This document shows positions 53,259-62,155 of a DNA stretch of 64,000 bases, in pieces. Below the pieces are notes generated by a model that had not been told where the DNA came from, did not search any database, and saw only the letters and a program-made list of their open reading frames with translations. The position numbers and the translations under genes are program-made. Every line of letters begins with the position of its first letter. Positions within the stretch are counted from its first letter, which is position 1. Origin of the DNA: Desulfobacula sp. (GTDB lineage Bacteria > Desulfobacterota > Desulfobacteria > Desulfobacterales > Desulfobacteraceae); contig NZ_JAQYWD010000003.1 of the NCBI RefSeq assembly GCF_030145145.1, positions 62,001 through 126,000 of the forward strand. Reading direction: 5' to 3'.

Positions 53259-54254
53259 TCATTTCAATACGGGTTTGGCAGCGTATCCTGAAAACCGTTG
53301 TTGATATTCTTTGGGCCGCAGGCCCGTCAGCCTGACAAAGATTTTCCTGAAAAAAGAAATGTCTTCATAACCGACCTGATAGGTGATGTCGTTGAAGGTC
53401 CGGCTCCCTTCCTCCAGAAGGCTTTTGGCGGTTTCCACCCGCAATTGCTGCAGATATCCCAAGGGGGTGACACCCGTGGCCTGTTTGAAACGGCGCTCCA
53501 GGGACCGGCGGCTCATCCGGAATTTTTCGGCCAGCCGGTCGTAATCAATGGGGTGGGTTTGATGCTGTTCTATCCACCTCTGGGCCTTAAGGACAAAGGG
53601 ATCGCCATGGTCGTTTGAAAAAAGAAAACGGCCGTAGGGGGTCTGCATTTCCCGTCCCAGATCCAGGACCATGGTCTTGGCAGATTCCAGGGCAGCTTGC
53701 CGGCCACAAAATTTTTCCACCAGGTAAAGGGATAAATCCATGCCGGCATTCACGCCTGCCGAACAATACAGGCGACCCTGGTCGATGAACATTTTGTCCG
53801 CTTCTAAATTGATATGGGGATATTTTTTGCGAAACATCCCTGTAAATCCCCAGTGAAGGGTGGCGGATTTTTTGTCCAGCAAACCGGTTTCCGCCAGTAA
53901 AAATACGCCGGTGCAGATACTGGCCACATGGGCACCCTGCCGGTATTGCCGGCAAATCCAGGGAACCAGTTCAGGGTTTTTTTCAAGAATCTGTTTGATA
54001 TACGTGGCCGAAGCAATGATAATTAAATCGGTTGTGGGAATGTCCTCAATGCTGCAATGGGGCTGGATAAGGACATTATTTGTGCAGCGGATGGGGTGCC
54101 CGTCTGCCGAAGCAATGGTGACGTCAAAAAACGGGGTTTGCGGGGTATTGCCCACACGGTTCCAGAGCCGTCCTGCCTGGTTCAAGATATCCATGGGACC
54201 GAAAATAGTGGTGGCCATGGAGTTATACAGTCCAAGAATCGTTACTTTTTTCAT
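53259..54254 (-). CDS. GlxA-type AraC regulator with DJ-1/PfpI domain
   Basis: 331 residues; AAGGATAACCA before ATG 54254. Residues 1-190 form a DJ-1/PfpI-like amidase domain (TILGLYNSMATTIFGPMDILNQAGRL, TTDLIIIASATY, VASICTGVFLLAETGLLDKKSATLHW). The C-terminal 100 residues are an AraC DNA-binding domain with two helix-turn-helix units (YDRLAEKFRMSRRSLERRFKQATGVTPLGYLQQLRVE and FNDITYQVGYEDISFFRKIFVRLTGLRPKEYQQRF). This class regulates catabolism of carnitine, glycine betaine and arginine in other bacteria; here the target may be the DUF3795 gene or the nearby catabolic genes. Confidence 0.9.
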   Translation of the reverse strand: MKKVTILGLYNSMATTIFGPMDILNQAGRLWNRVGNTPQTPFFDVTIASADGHPIRCTNNVLIQPHCSIEDIPTTDLIIIASATYIKQILEKNPELVPWICRQYRQGAHVASICTGVFLLAETGLLDKKSATLHWGFTGMFRKKYPHINLEADKMFIDQGRLYCSAGVNAGMDLSLYLVEKFCGRQAALESAKTMVLDLGREMQTPYGRFLFSNDHGDPFVLKAQRWIEQHQTHPIDYDRLAEKFRMSRRSLERRFKQATGVTPLGYLQQLRVETAKSLLEEGSRTFNDITYQVGYEDISFFRKIFVRLTGLRPKEYQQRFSGYAAKPVLK

Positions 54255-54378
54255 TGGTTATCCTTAAAATAATGGATAAATGTCGATATAGACACCTAAT
54301 ATGTCGTTTATGCCACTTTTTTTATTTTCATGCAAGCCCTATAATTAACCTTATTTTTTCAACGAAAGGAGACCGGTT

Positions 54379-54831
54379 ATGACATCTGAACGAATCAAGG
54401 CTTCCCTGGCCCCCTGCGGCCTGAACTGTGAAAAATGTTTTGCCCATGTGGATGGTGATATCCGCAAGTACAGCCTGAAACTCAAGGAAAAACTGGGAAA
54501 TTTTCACCTCAATGCCAAGCGGTTTGAAACCTTGCTGGACGACCCGATATTTAAAAAATATGCTGATTTTAAAGAGATGCTGGATTATCTGGCTTCGGAA
54601 AATTGCAAAGGGTGCCGGAATGAGCAGTGCAAATTGTTTAAAGATTGTGGGGTCCGCAGGTGTCACCAGGAAAAACAGATTGATTTTTGCTACCAGTGTG
54701 ACGCGTTTCCCTGTGACAGAACCCATTTTGATGAAGGCCTGTATAACGGGTGGGTACAGATCAACGAGAAAATTAAACGGATAGGTCTGGAGGAATTTTA
54801 TGAACAGACCCGGAACCGGCCCCGGTATTGA
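54379..54831 (+). CDS. DUF3795-like Cys-rich protein
   Basis: 150 residues; AAAGGAGACCGGTT before ATG 54379. It has the DUF3795 pattern: APCGLNCEKCFAHV near the start, NCKGCRNEQCKLFKDCGVRRC in the middle and FCYQCDAFPCDRTHFDE toward the end, with 12 or more cysteines that probably bind metal. No membrane segment. Function unknown. It is divergent from the GlxA-type regulator gene. Confidence 0.85.
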   Translation: MTSERIKASLAPCGLNCEKCFAHVDGDIRKYSLKLKEKLGNFHLNAKRFETLLDDPIFKKYADFKEMLDYLASENCKGCRNEQCKLFKDCGVRRCHQEKQIDFCYQCDAFPCDRTHFDEGLYNGWVQINEKIKRIGLEEFYEQTRNRPRY

Positions 54832-54904
54832 TGACATCCATTGGAAATGGGCGGTACCATGCAATAAGGTGTGGGACAGGCATCAGTTGTGGGAAGGTGT
54901 GTGT

Positions 54905-57514
54905 CTACGGAACTGTTTTTTGACCCTCCAGCACGTTACGGATAATTTTGACGAGTTCACTGATGACCACTGGTTTTTCATAGTATTCACTGATACCCAT
55001 GTCCAGGGCTTTTTGTCGGTTGATCAATTCGTTATGACCGGTGCATAAGATGATGGGCTGGTCCGGTCGAAGGCGAAGGATCTTTTTTGCAAGTTCCAAT
55101 CCGGTCATTTCAGGCATGGTCATATCCGTAATAACGACATCAAAAAAACCCGGCTGCTGTGCATAGACGTCAAACGCCTGGTGCCCATTTTGGAAAGGAC
55201 TTACCGCATATCCCAATTCCTTTAAAAGTTCCTGCACAGTCCTTAGCAGGCATTCTTCATCATCAACAAGTAAAATTTTTTCCGTTCCGGAAACCGGGGA
55301 TTCTTTTTCTGGGGAGGGATGGGGATCTGCGGATTGTTCAACGATGGGCAGATATACGTGAAAGGTTGTTCCCTTTTCCGGCTCGCTGAAAACGTCTATA
55401 TGCCCATTGTGTTCCTGCACGATACCCAAAACGATGGCCAGGCCAAGCCCTGTACCCTTACCGGATTCCTTGGTCGTAAAATAGGGATCGAAAATTTTTT
55501 CCATAATCGCGGGTTCAATACCGTGACCGGTATCACTGACATCAAGTTTAAGATATTGGCCGGGTTTAAACTTTGATCCCAAAATACACGCTTGTTGTGA
55601 GACCGTTATCTTATTCAGGCCCACGGACAAAATGCCGCCGTTTTTTTGCATGGCATGATAGGCATTGGTGAACAGGTTCATGATGACCTGATGGATTTGT
55701 CCAGGGTCTGCCATCACCAATGCCTCGGAAAAATCAGTCTGCTTGATTTGAATCGTTGTCGGTATGATTGCCCGTAGCAGCTTAAGAGACTCTTTGACCA
55801 CGACACACAAAGAGAGCGGATGTTTTTTATGGGGTGATTTCCTGCTGACGGCCAGGATCTGCTGAACCAGCGCACTGGCTTTATGGCTCACTTTGATGAT
55901 CTGATCAATATTTTTTTTGGCTTTTTCCGGATGGCTCAGGTTATTTCTGGCCAATTGGGAAAACCCGAAGATTCCCGAAAGAATATTGTTGAAATCATGG
56001 GCAATACCCCCTGCCAGGGTTCCAATGGCCTCCATTTTATGGGAGTGGCGAATTTTTTCTTCAAACCGTCTCCTTTCTGTCAAATCCCGGGCAACTCGCA
56101 ATATGGCATTTCTATTGTCGTATTCAATATGACTGCTGCTTATCTCGACAGGAATCAACTTTCGTGTTTTCGTCGTGCAGGTGGTTTCAAAGATCAGTTT
56201 CCTTCTGGGTTGCTGCTCATCTACCGGGGACTGTAAAACCGGGTCAGAATCGTGGGCATAGATGTCCGAAATATTCATTTTCAGCAATTCTTCACGGCTA
56301 TATTGCATAAGATCAATGGCTTTCTGGTTGACTTCAAGGAATTTGCCATTCAGGTCAATGATATAGATGGCATCATTGGCACTATTGAAAAGCGTGCGGA
56401 ATTTTATTTCTGACCGTTGAATCAGCAGATTAGATCTATGCAATTCATTGAACAGACTTCGATATTTAAATGCCAATTGGCCAATTTCATCTTTTGGATA
56501 GTCTGTTTTCACATCAACAGAACCGGACTGGATATCTTTGACCAGTTTAATCAGGGGGGTCAGTGATTTTTGTACCCAAAACGCAGCAATCAAGAGACCC
56601 ATAAAAAAACAACCCAGGATCAGAAAAATGATGCCCCTTGTTTCTGATTTAGCAGCAGAGACCACCGTTTCAAGAGGCTGTTGCACGATCAAACCCCAGT
56701 TTGTAATGCCAATAGGATGGAAAGATGCGATCCATTTTTTATGGTCATAAGCGTAAGTGACAGTTCCGGTTTGCCCTTTTAATACCTTTTCTACGGGCTC
56801 ATTTTTTAATATGCGGTATTCATTGAAGGCATTGTAATTCAGTTTTTGATGGCTGTGAGCGATAAGCCAGCCCTTGGAAGAGACCAGGTAGACGTGAGAA
56901 TTTTTTAACAGGCCTGGGGTGGATATGACTTTCACCAGGGCATTATTTCCAGAAAGAATCAACACACCTCTTAAAAGAGCGGATCTCCCTCCATCCGTGT
57001 CGTTTATCGGTGTTGAAAAGCCACCCACGAGGGTGCCTATTTTTGATTTTACAACATCAAGAAACACGGTTTTACCGGTTTCAAATGTTTCATTGACCCA
57101 ATGGATGTTCTCCATGGGGATTTTTTCCCCCACAAGTTTTGGGTGGGTTGGATAGGACAACCATTTTCCATCATTGTCCATGACAAAATAATAATTAAAA
57201 AAATGATTCGATCTGTTAAGGGTGTTCACTGTGTCGTCCAGAGACGCTTTGTCCATGGACACAAATGCCGGCAATGACGACATCTCCCGGAGTTCTTTAG
57301 CGGCTGTGTCCAGGCTTAGGGTTATTTGGTCTGCCAGGTATGTGGCGACTTTGTTTTGCGATAGTTTGATTTCCTCCATTTTTCTTTTTTGGAATTTGGG
57401 TGCAATATAAACCAGCTGGATGAGTAAGGCCGCACCAAAAAGAAAGGTAAGGGCAATCAGGAGTTTGCCTTTGATACTATGAAAGAAAAAGTGTTTCACA
57501 CGTTGCAATCCCAA
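54905..57514 (-). CDS. Cache-HAMP-PAS hybrid histidine kinase
   Basis: 869 residues: N-terminal membrane helix (ALTFLFGAALLIQLVYIA), a periplasmic dCache-like sensor (about 30-300; FYYFVMDNDGKWLSYPTHPKLVG-like core, WGLIVQQPLETV), a second helix, HAMP linker, PAS domain (about 385-490; IIDLNGKFLEVNQKAIDLMQYS), phospho-accepting His in LAGGIAHDFNNIL, an ATP-binding domain (VSDTGHGIEP, KGTGLGLAIV) and a C-terminal receiver with phospho-Asp in VVITDMTMPEMTG. It has the full set for a sensor that phosphorylates its own receiver. No response regulator gene is adjacent. The ligand is unknown. Confidence 0.92.
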   Translation of the reverse strand: MGLQRVKHFFFHSIKGKLLIALTFLFGAALLIQLVYIAPKFQKRKMEEIKLSQNKVATYLADQITLSLDTAAKELREMSSLPAFVSMDKASLDDTVNTLNRSNHFFNYYFVMDNDGKWLSYPTHPKLVGEKIPMENIHWVNETFETGKTVFLDVVKSKIGTLVGGFSTPINDTDGGRSALLRGVLILSGNNALVKVISTPGLLKNSHVYLVSSKGWLIAHSHQKLNYNAFNEYRILKNEPVEKVLKGQTGTVTYAYDHKKWIASFHPIGITNWGLIVQQPLETVVSAAKSETRGIIFLILGCFFMGLLIAAFWVQKSLTPLIKLVKDIQSGSVDVKTDYPKDEIGQLAFKYRSLFNELHRSNLLIQRSEIKFRTLFNSANDAIYIIDLNGKFLEVNQKAIDLMQYSREELLKMNISDIYAHDSDPVLQSPVDEQQPRRKLIFETTCTTKTRKLIPVEISSSHIEYDNRNAILRVARDLTERRRFEEKIRHSHKMEAIGTLAGGIAHDFNNILSGIFGFSQLARNNLSHPEKAKKNIDQIIKVSHKASALVQQILAVSRKSPHKKHPLSLCVVVKESLKLLRAIIPTTIQIKQTDFSEALVMADPGQIHQVIMNLFTNAYHAMQKNGGILSVGLNKITVSQQACILGSKFKPGQYLKLDVSDTGHGIEPAIMEKIFDPYFTTKESGKGTGLGLAIVLGIVQEHNGHIDVFSEPEKGTTFHVYLPIVEQSADPHPSPEKESPVSGTEKILLVDDEECLLRTVQELLKELGYAVSPFQNGHQAFDVYAQQPGFFDVVITDMTMPEMTGLELAKKILRLRPDQPIILCTGHNELINRQKALDMGISEYYEKPVVISELVKIIRNVLEGQKTVP

Positions 57515-57819
57515 TTCGCTTTATGCGATGTCAGAGAAATACCCGGTCGATGATGCTTCCGGTTGTCCATGATGTCCTGAATAATAGATAATTTTAATAT
57601 TATCCAGTGGAAATTTCATTTTGACACGTTTAATGAAAATGAAGATATCGCAAAAAGCCCGTCAATGCAAAACAAATTGTCAGATTGTCATGGAAATAAT
57701 TGAGATTTTTTTAAAATCCATCCAGCCGGGACCGGATGTTGCTGCCGTGGGGCAACGGGGATCTCTGCAGTGGAGGGGGGGGCCGGCTCAAACAGGGAAG
57801 CGCCGGCCTGACCCTGGAT
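57515..57819. other. Intergenic region between glutamate-synthase gene and kinase gene
   Basis: About 305 bases. It holds the GC hairpin listed separately near the glutamate-synthase stop; the rest should hold the kinase promoter. No additional gene was found. Confidence 0.4.
57781..57808 (-). terminator. GC-rich hairpin after the glutamate-synthase operon
   Basis: GGCCGGC (57781-57787) and GCCGGCC (57802-57808) form a 7-base stem with a 14-base loop, 11 bases beyond the stop of the last operon gene. There is no T-run on the minus strand, so it is a possible but not classical terminator. Confidence 0.4.
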
Positions 57820-60444
57820 TTATTTTTTTGAGGTTCCCAATGCCTGGGACTGCGCCGGCATTACCTTTCTATAGACGCGATCAAAGGGCAGCTGACGGCC
57901 GTTTACGGTCAACAGATCCGCTTCAACGGAAATACCAAACAAGGTTTCGTTTTCTTCAAGATACGGATGAATCAACGCCCAGTCAGCATCTGACAGTTTC
58001 GCAAAAATACCGCCGTTCAAATGCTCATCCACGACCTTGCAGTCCGGGTCTCTCAGATAAATGGCACCGCCGGAAGCCAGCGAGAACAGGTTGGAGCCGG
58101 GATAGGGCATGGAAAGATCAATGACCTTGCCGTTATCATCAAAGGCAATCCCGTTAACAATAACAAATCCGCCCCCGTTTAACGGATCGCCTGCCATAAA
58201 AGATTCTGCCAGATAATCCAGACAGGTGCCGTTGATCACCACCCGGGGTCTGCCCGTGGCATTAATCAGGGGACGTCCGGCAGCATTGCCCATAATATAG
58301 ACCTCCCCGCCCTTGGCACCGTACATGAAGGTTTGTCCCACATCTCCATGAACCACAAATTTACCGCGTTTCATGATTTGTCCCAGCTGGTCCTGGGCAT
58401 TGCCGTGGACATGGATCTCCATGCCGTCAATCCCCGAGGCCATATAATCCCCGGAGCTGTCATATACATCAAATCGGACATCGTCAGAACCGGCGCCAAA
58501 CCCGCAGCCGGTGAATCTCTGACCTTTGTACCCATAACAGATATACTGCTTCCACCCCAGTCGGTAAGCCTTATTTATCAGTCGGGAGTCACAGTCCTTA
58601 CCTTCAGGTTCAAATTCTTTTGCATTTACCACAAGGATTTTTTCATTTTCCAGGGGGGCCCTTAACGCCTGCCGGGTCGAACGGTCAATATAGGCGTATA
58701 AACGGTTTTTACGATCGCCTATTTGGGGAGAGGATTTAAAAATAGTTGTCAGGCTCTCCCGGATGATCTGGAGGACAGAACTTCGTTTTTTATTGGCAGT
58801 TGGAAAAATTCTGTCGTTTAAGTGGGTTAACAGATCAATGGCCATGGTTTGATTGGCATCGCTTTTTGTTGCAAGGACTTCAATGGTGCTGCACAATCGT
58901 GTGATGTCCTGAAAATCCAGGTCAACAAGTTCTGATATGCAGTATTGTTTCATTTCCTCCCGGGCATTGTCAGAAAATAATTTTGTTATCCTGCCGGCTT
59001 GAGGGCTCTCTTCAAAAGAAGGGGACATATCCACAGAACGGTCAAAATGGCGTTGGTCTTTCCGGGTCTGAACGATGTCGCCAAACTTATTCTGGGTGAT
59101 GAGGTGTTTTGATCCATTCCCTTTTCCTGAATCCTTGATGGTAAACGTAAAGGCGCCGCCATCGGTGGCACTTCCGCCCCTGGCATTCCAGTATTTGTCG
59201 GCAATGGGGCAAAACCGGCTGTCTTCGGCGGCAATGCTTTGCAAGGTGGCATCAATGGCCTGTTTTTCAGAACAGACAAGGCCGATCTGAACCTCGTCCC
59301 TTTCCTGGAGGGCAAATACCTGGGGCCGGAGCATGGCCGTGTCCGTGATCCCGATCAACTGCATCAGGTTCTTATACGGGTCATTTCTGGCAATGATAAA
59401 AAACCAGGGTCCGTCCGGGGAGCCGGTCATGTGCTGAGATTGAATATACCGGTAAACATCCTGCTTTTCCCGGGGCAGGCAGTCAAAATCATATTCCGTG
59501 GTGGGTGCCAGGGCTTCAATGATATATTCCAACGGGTAATTGAACACCCGGTTGTATAAATCCAGCAGCAGAACAGAGGTTTCCGTATCCGTAAGGAACT
59601 GGGGGTAGATATGATGCTGGTTTAAATATTCACATACGGCATGATAATTGGCAAAATCACCATTGTGGACCAGGGCCTCGTGCATTCCGGAAAACGGATG
59701 CGCGCCTCCGGGATGCCACAGGCGCCCCCGGGTCGGATACCGCTGGTGGGCAATCCAGCCATGGGCCCGGAAATCATCCAGGCAGTAATACTGGGTGGCC
59801 TGCTCGGCATAGCCCACCACCTTCAGGATCATCACGTTCCGGGCATGGGACAGGACAAAGGCCTGTTTTTCCCCAAGGGAGGCATAATAGGTCTGGTTCA
59901 GGCGATTGGAATTCTGGAAGACAAATTCATCTTCCGCCTTGCGCCTGTCCATGTCATGAAAATGATTGGCCTGGATAAAATTTTCAAGTACACTTGGTTT
60001 GACCCTGACAAAATACCGCCAGACATCCGGTGGTTTGACTTCAAGGCCAATGGTGGTGTAATCATCAATGGTGGGGATTCGTTCAGACTTATAGATGTCA
60101 AACAAAGGGGTGATGCTGGTGGATTCCACCTGGGGGATAGCAATATTATCCAGATATGCCACCTGCAAAAGGTAATGGTCTTCCAGCACATCCTGGGGAA
60201 CACCAAGGTCGCCGGCACTTAATCCCACTGCGGCAATGCCGCCGCCTTTGCCGTTACCCCGGTTGTGCATTTGAACCGAGGGTTCGTAAATATGTTTGCC
60301 TGCAATGGGAATGGAGGCCATGAATCCGGTCACACCGCAGCCGCCTTCTTCATCACATTTGTTCACCGGTGTTTTAATGTGGGGCAGCCGCCCTCTTGAT
60401 GCCAGTATGTTGTTTATGATTTTATCCGTATTCATATGAGTCAT
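57820..60444 (-). CDS. Glutamate synthase-like: class II amidotransferase fused to GXGXG domain
   Basis: 874 residues; AAGGA lies before ATG 60444. The first 480 residues are a glutamine amidotransferase class II domain. The nucleophile is Cys36 in EGGCGVTGF, so about 35 residues should be removed to free it; further motifs are GWIAHQRYPTRGRLWHPGGAHPF and HNGDFANY. The C-terminal 240 residues form a GltB-type GXGXG beta-helix (GKFVVHGDVGQTFMYGAKGGEVYIMGNAAGRP). The FMN core normally found between them in bacterial GltB is encoded by separate genes upstream. It should release ammonia from glutamine for the FMN subunit(s). Confidence 0.88.
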   Translation of the reverse strand: MTHMNTDKIINNILASRGRLPHIKTPVNKCDEEGGCGVTGFMASIPIAGKHIYEPSVQMHNRGNGKGGGIAAVGLSAGDLGVPQDVLEDHYLLQVAYLDNIAIPQVESTSITPLFDIYKSERIPTIDDYTTIGLEVKPPDVWRYFVRVKPSVLENFIQANHFHDMDRRKAEDEFVFQNSNRLNQTYYASLGEKQAFVLSHARNVMILKVVGYAEQATQYYCLDDFRAHGWIAHQRYPTRGRLWHPGGAHPFSGMHEALVHNGDFANYHAVCEYLNQHHIYPQFLTDTETSVLLLDLYNRVFNYPLEYIIEALAPTTEYDFDCLPREKQDVYRYIQSQHMTGSPDGPWFFIIARNDPYKNLMQLIGITDTAMLRPQVFALQERDEVQIGLVCSEKQAIDATLQSIAAEDSRFCPIADKYWNARGGSATDGGAFTFTIKDSGKGNGSKHLITQNKFGDIVQTRKDQRHFDRSVDMSPSFEESPQAGRITKLFSDNAREEMKQYCISELVDLDFQDITRLCSTIEVLATKSDANQTMAIDLLTHLNDRIFPTANKKRSSVLQIIRESLTTIFKSSPQIGDRKNRLYAYIDRSTRQALRAPLENEKILVVNAKEFEPEGKDCDSRLINKAYRLGWKQYICYGYKGQRFTGCGFGAGSDDVRFDVYDSSGDYMASGIDGMEIHVHGNAQDQLGQIMKRGKFVVHGDVGQTFMYGAKGGEVYIMGNAAGRPLINATGRPRVVINGTCLDYLAESFMAGDPLNGGGFVIVNGIAFDDNGKVIDLSMPYPGSNLFSLASGGAIYLRDPDCKVVDEHLNGGIFAKLSDADWALIHPYLEENETLFGISVEADLLTVNGRQLPFDRVYRKVMPAQSQALGTSKK

Positions 60445-60463
60445 TATTGAAATTCCTTATTAT

Positions 60464-60604
60464 CTCAACTTTCGGTCATTCGCTTTAATGGTCAGGGGCA
60501 GGTTTTTTTATGGTGCTTTTTATCATTATGTCATGACCAGACAGGTAAAAAGTGCCATAAAGAAAGCCTGACCCCATGTAAAATGGGTAACGCCAAAAGT
60601 TGAG
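60464..60604. repeat. Palindromic repeat element inside the glutamate-synthase operon (141 bp)
   Basis: Ends CTCAACTTT(CGG) and AAAGTTGAG are complementary over nine bases. The centre has GTGCTTTTTATCATTATGTCA against the AAAAAGTGCC side, and the right arm keeps AAAGCCTGACCCC. The left arm is more degenerate than in the other copies. It fills almost the whole gap between two operon genes, ending 3 bases before the stop of the FMN-subunit gene. Confidence 0.85.
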
Positions 60605-60607
60605 GTG

Positions 60608-62152
60608 TTATAAAACCATTTTGGAACTGGGTGCGGGCTGGTAGCGGTTTCTTTCTTCTTGGTCCAGATAATCCAGGTGCACCAGAAGATCTGACCGGCC
60701 CCGGAGCTCCCGGATGCTTTTCAGTCCATAGGATCTCAAGATATCGCACCATTGTTTGCGCCAGGCCATATACATGTTTACCAGACGCTGTTCCACATAG
60801 GCTTCATCGATCATGCATCCCAGTTCAGGATCTGTGGTGGCGATCCCCCTGGCGCATCCCCGGCCGCTTTCACAATTGCCACACCTGACACATTCCACTG
60901 CCACCAGATCGGCGGTACCGATCACACACCCGTCTGCTCCCAGGGCGATGGCCTTTGCAATGTCAAGCCCGTTCCGGATGCCGCCGCTGGCGATGAGGCA
61001 GATCTTGTCCCTGGCCCCTTCTTCCACCAGAAACCGGTGAACTTTTGGAATGGCATATTCAATGGGCATGGCAATGTTTTTTTTGGCAATGTCCGGGGCG
61101 GCTCCGGTCCCCCCGTAACTGCCGTCAATATGAATAATATGGGCACCGGCATAGTAGGCACCAACGGCCACCATGTCCACATCCGTTGGGGTGGATACCT
61201 TTATGGAACATAAAACATTGTGATTAATTTCCTTCATCCAGTCCACATGCTTTTTATGGTCTTCAACCGAATAGACGGAATGGAAAGGGAAGGGGGAAAA
61301 AAGGGAACTGCCCACAACGGTCTCCCGCATTTTGGCCACTGCTTCCGTGACTTTTTCTCCCAGGAGATGACCGCCGAGACCGGGTTTTGCCCCCTGGGCA
61401 TACTTGAATTCCATGACGGGACACTGCTGGATGGTTTCTTCCCTGACCCCAAACAGGCCGGTGGCCACCTGGGTGATGACATGCGCTTTATAGGGAAGGA
61501 ATTCCGGCGGATATCCCCCTTCACCGGTACAGGTCAGGGAGTTCATCCGTTTGGCCGCCCGTGCCCGTCCCACAATAACGGATAAAGCGGTGGAGCCATA
61601 GGACATGCCGCCGCCGTAACAGGGAATGGAAATGGTTTTCCGGGGCCGGCCGTCTCCTGTTTTGTTCAGGTCAATGCTGGTATCCATGTCTTCATCACTG
61701 ATGTCCAGGGCAAGCCCGGGATCCGGTTGAACAAACCGCATCATGTCAAATCCGCCGCCGGAGTTGCCCAGGTTGTATTCCAGGTTCACATGGGGGGCTG
61801 CCCCGGTTTCTGCCAGGGCAAAATGACCCAGCAGCATTTCCGGTGGCCAGCGGTAATCTCCCATGGTGTCCAGGAGAGGATTCTCCTTGAGGGTCAAGGC
61901 ATCTTCCGGGCAGTGTTCAATGCAGTAGTGGTCTGTTTTTTTACAGTCGAATCCAATGCATTTGTGTTCGATGGGCCTGAAGGGGGACGCGTGACCCTCC
62001 GGTTTAATGTGAACCCCATAGGAACAGAGGTCGGCACATTTTCCGCAGGAGATACAGTTTGAATTTCGTTTAATGATATATTTGCCGATGGTATTGCGAA
62101 ACCGGGAAGGGGTTTCGCGGGTTTCAGGCAAGGGGTTTTTTTTCGGGCTCAT
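60608..62152 (-). CDS. Glutamate synthase FMN/Fe-S subunit
   Basis: 514 residues. The N-terminus has two ferredoxin-like Cys groups (CISCGKCADLCSYG and CIGFDCKKTDHYCIEHCP). The remainder is the FMN-binding glutamate synthase barrel: CYGGGMSYGSTA, EGGYPPEF, YAQGAKPGLGGHLLGEKV, IKVSTPTDVDMVAVG, IDGSYGGTGAAP and ASGGIRNGLDIAKAIALGADGCVIGTADLVA, with a closing CVRCGNCESGRGCARGI that resembles the 3Fe-4S-binding region of GltB. It is the catalytic centre that joins ammonia to 2-oxoglutarate, with an unusual ferredoxin-type entry for electrons. It lies 3 bases downstream of the next FMN gene. Confidence 0.9.
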   Translation of the reverse strand: MSPKKNPLPETRETPSRFRNTIGKYIIKRNSNCISCGKCADLCSYGVHIKPEGHASPFRPIEHKCIGFDCKKTDHYCIEHCPEDALTLKENPLLDTMGDYRWPPEMLLGHFALAETGAAPHVNLEYNLGNSGGGFDMMRFVQPDPGLALDISDEDMDTSIDLNKTGDGRPRKTISIPCYGGGMSYGSTALSVIVGRARAAKRMNSLTCTGEGGYPPEFLPYKAHVITQVATGLFGVREETIQQCPVMEFKYAQGAKPGLGGHLLGEKVTEAVAKMRETVVGSSLFSPFPFHSVYSVEDHKKHVDWMKEINHNVLCSIKVSTPTDVDMVAVGAYYAGAHIIHIDGSYGGTGAAPDIAKKNIAMPIEYAIPKVHRFLVEEGARDKICLIASGGIRNGLDIAKAIALGADGCVIGTADLVAVECVRCGNCESGRGCARGIATTDPELGCMIDEAYVEQRLVNMYMAWRKQWCDILRSYGLKSIRELRGRSDLLVHLDYLDQEERNRYQPAPSSKMVL

Positions 62153-62155
62153 AAC

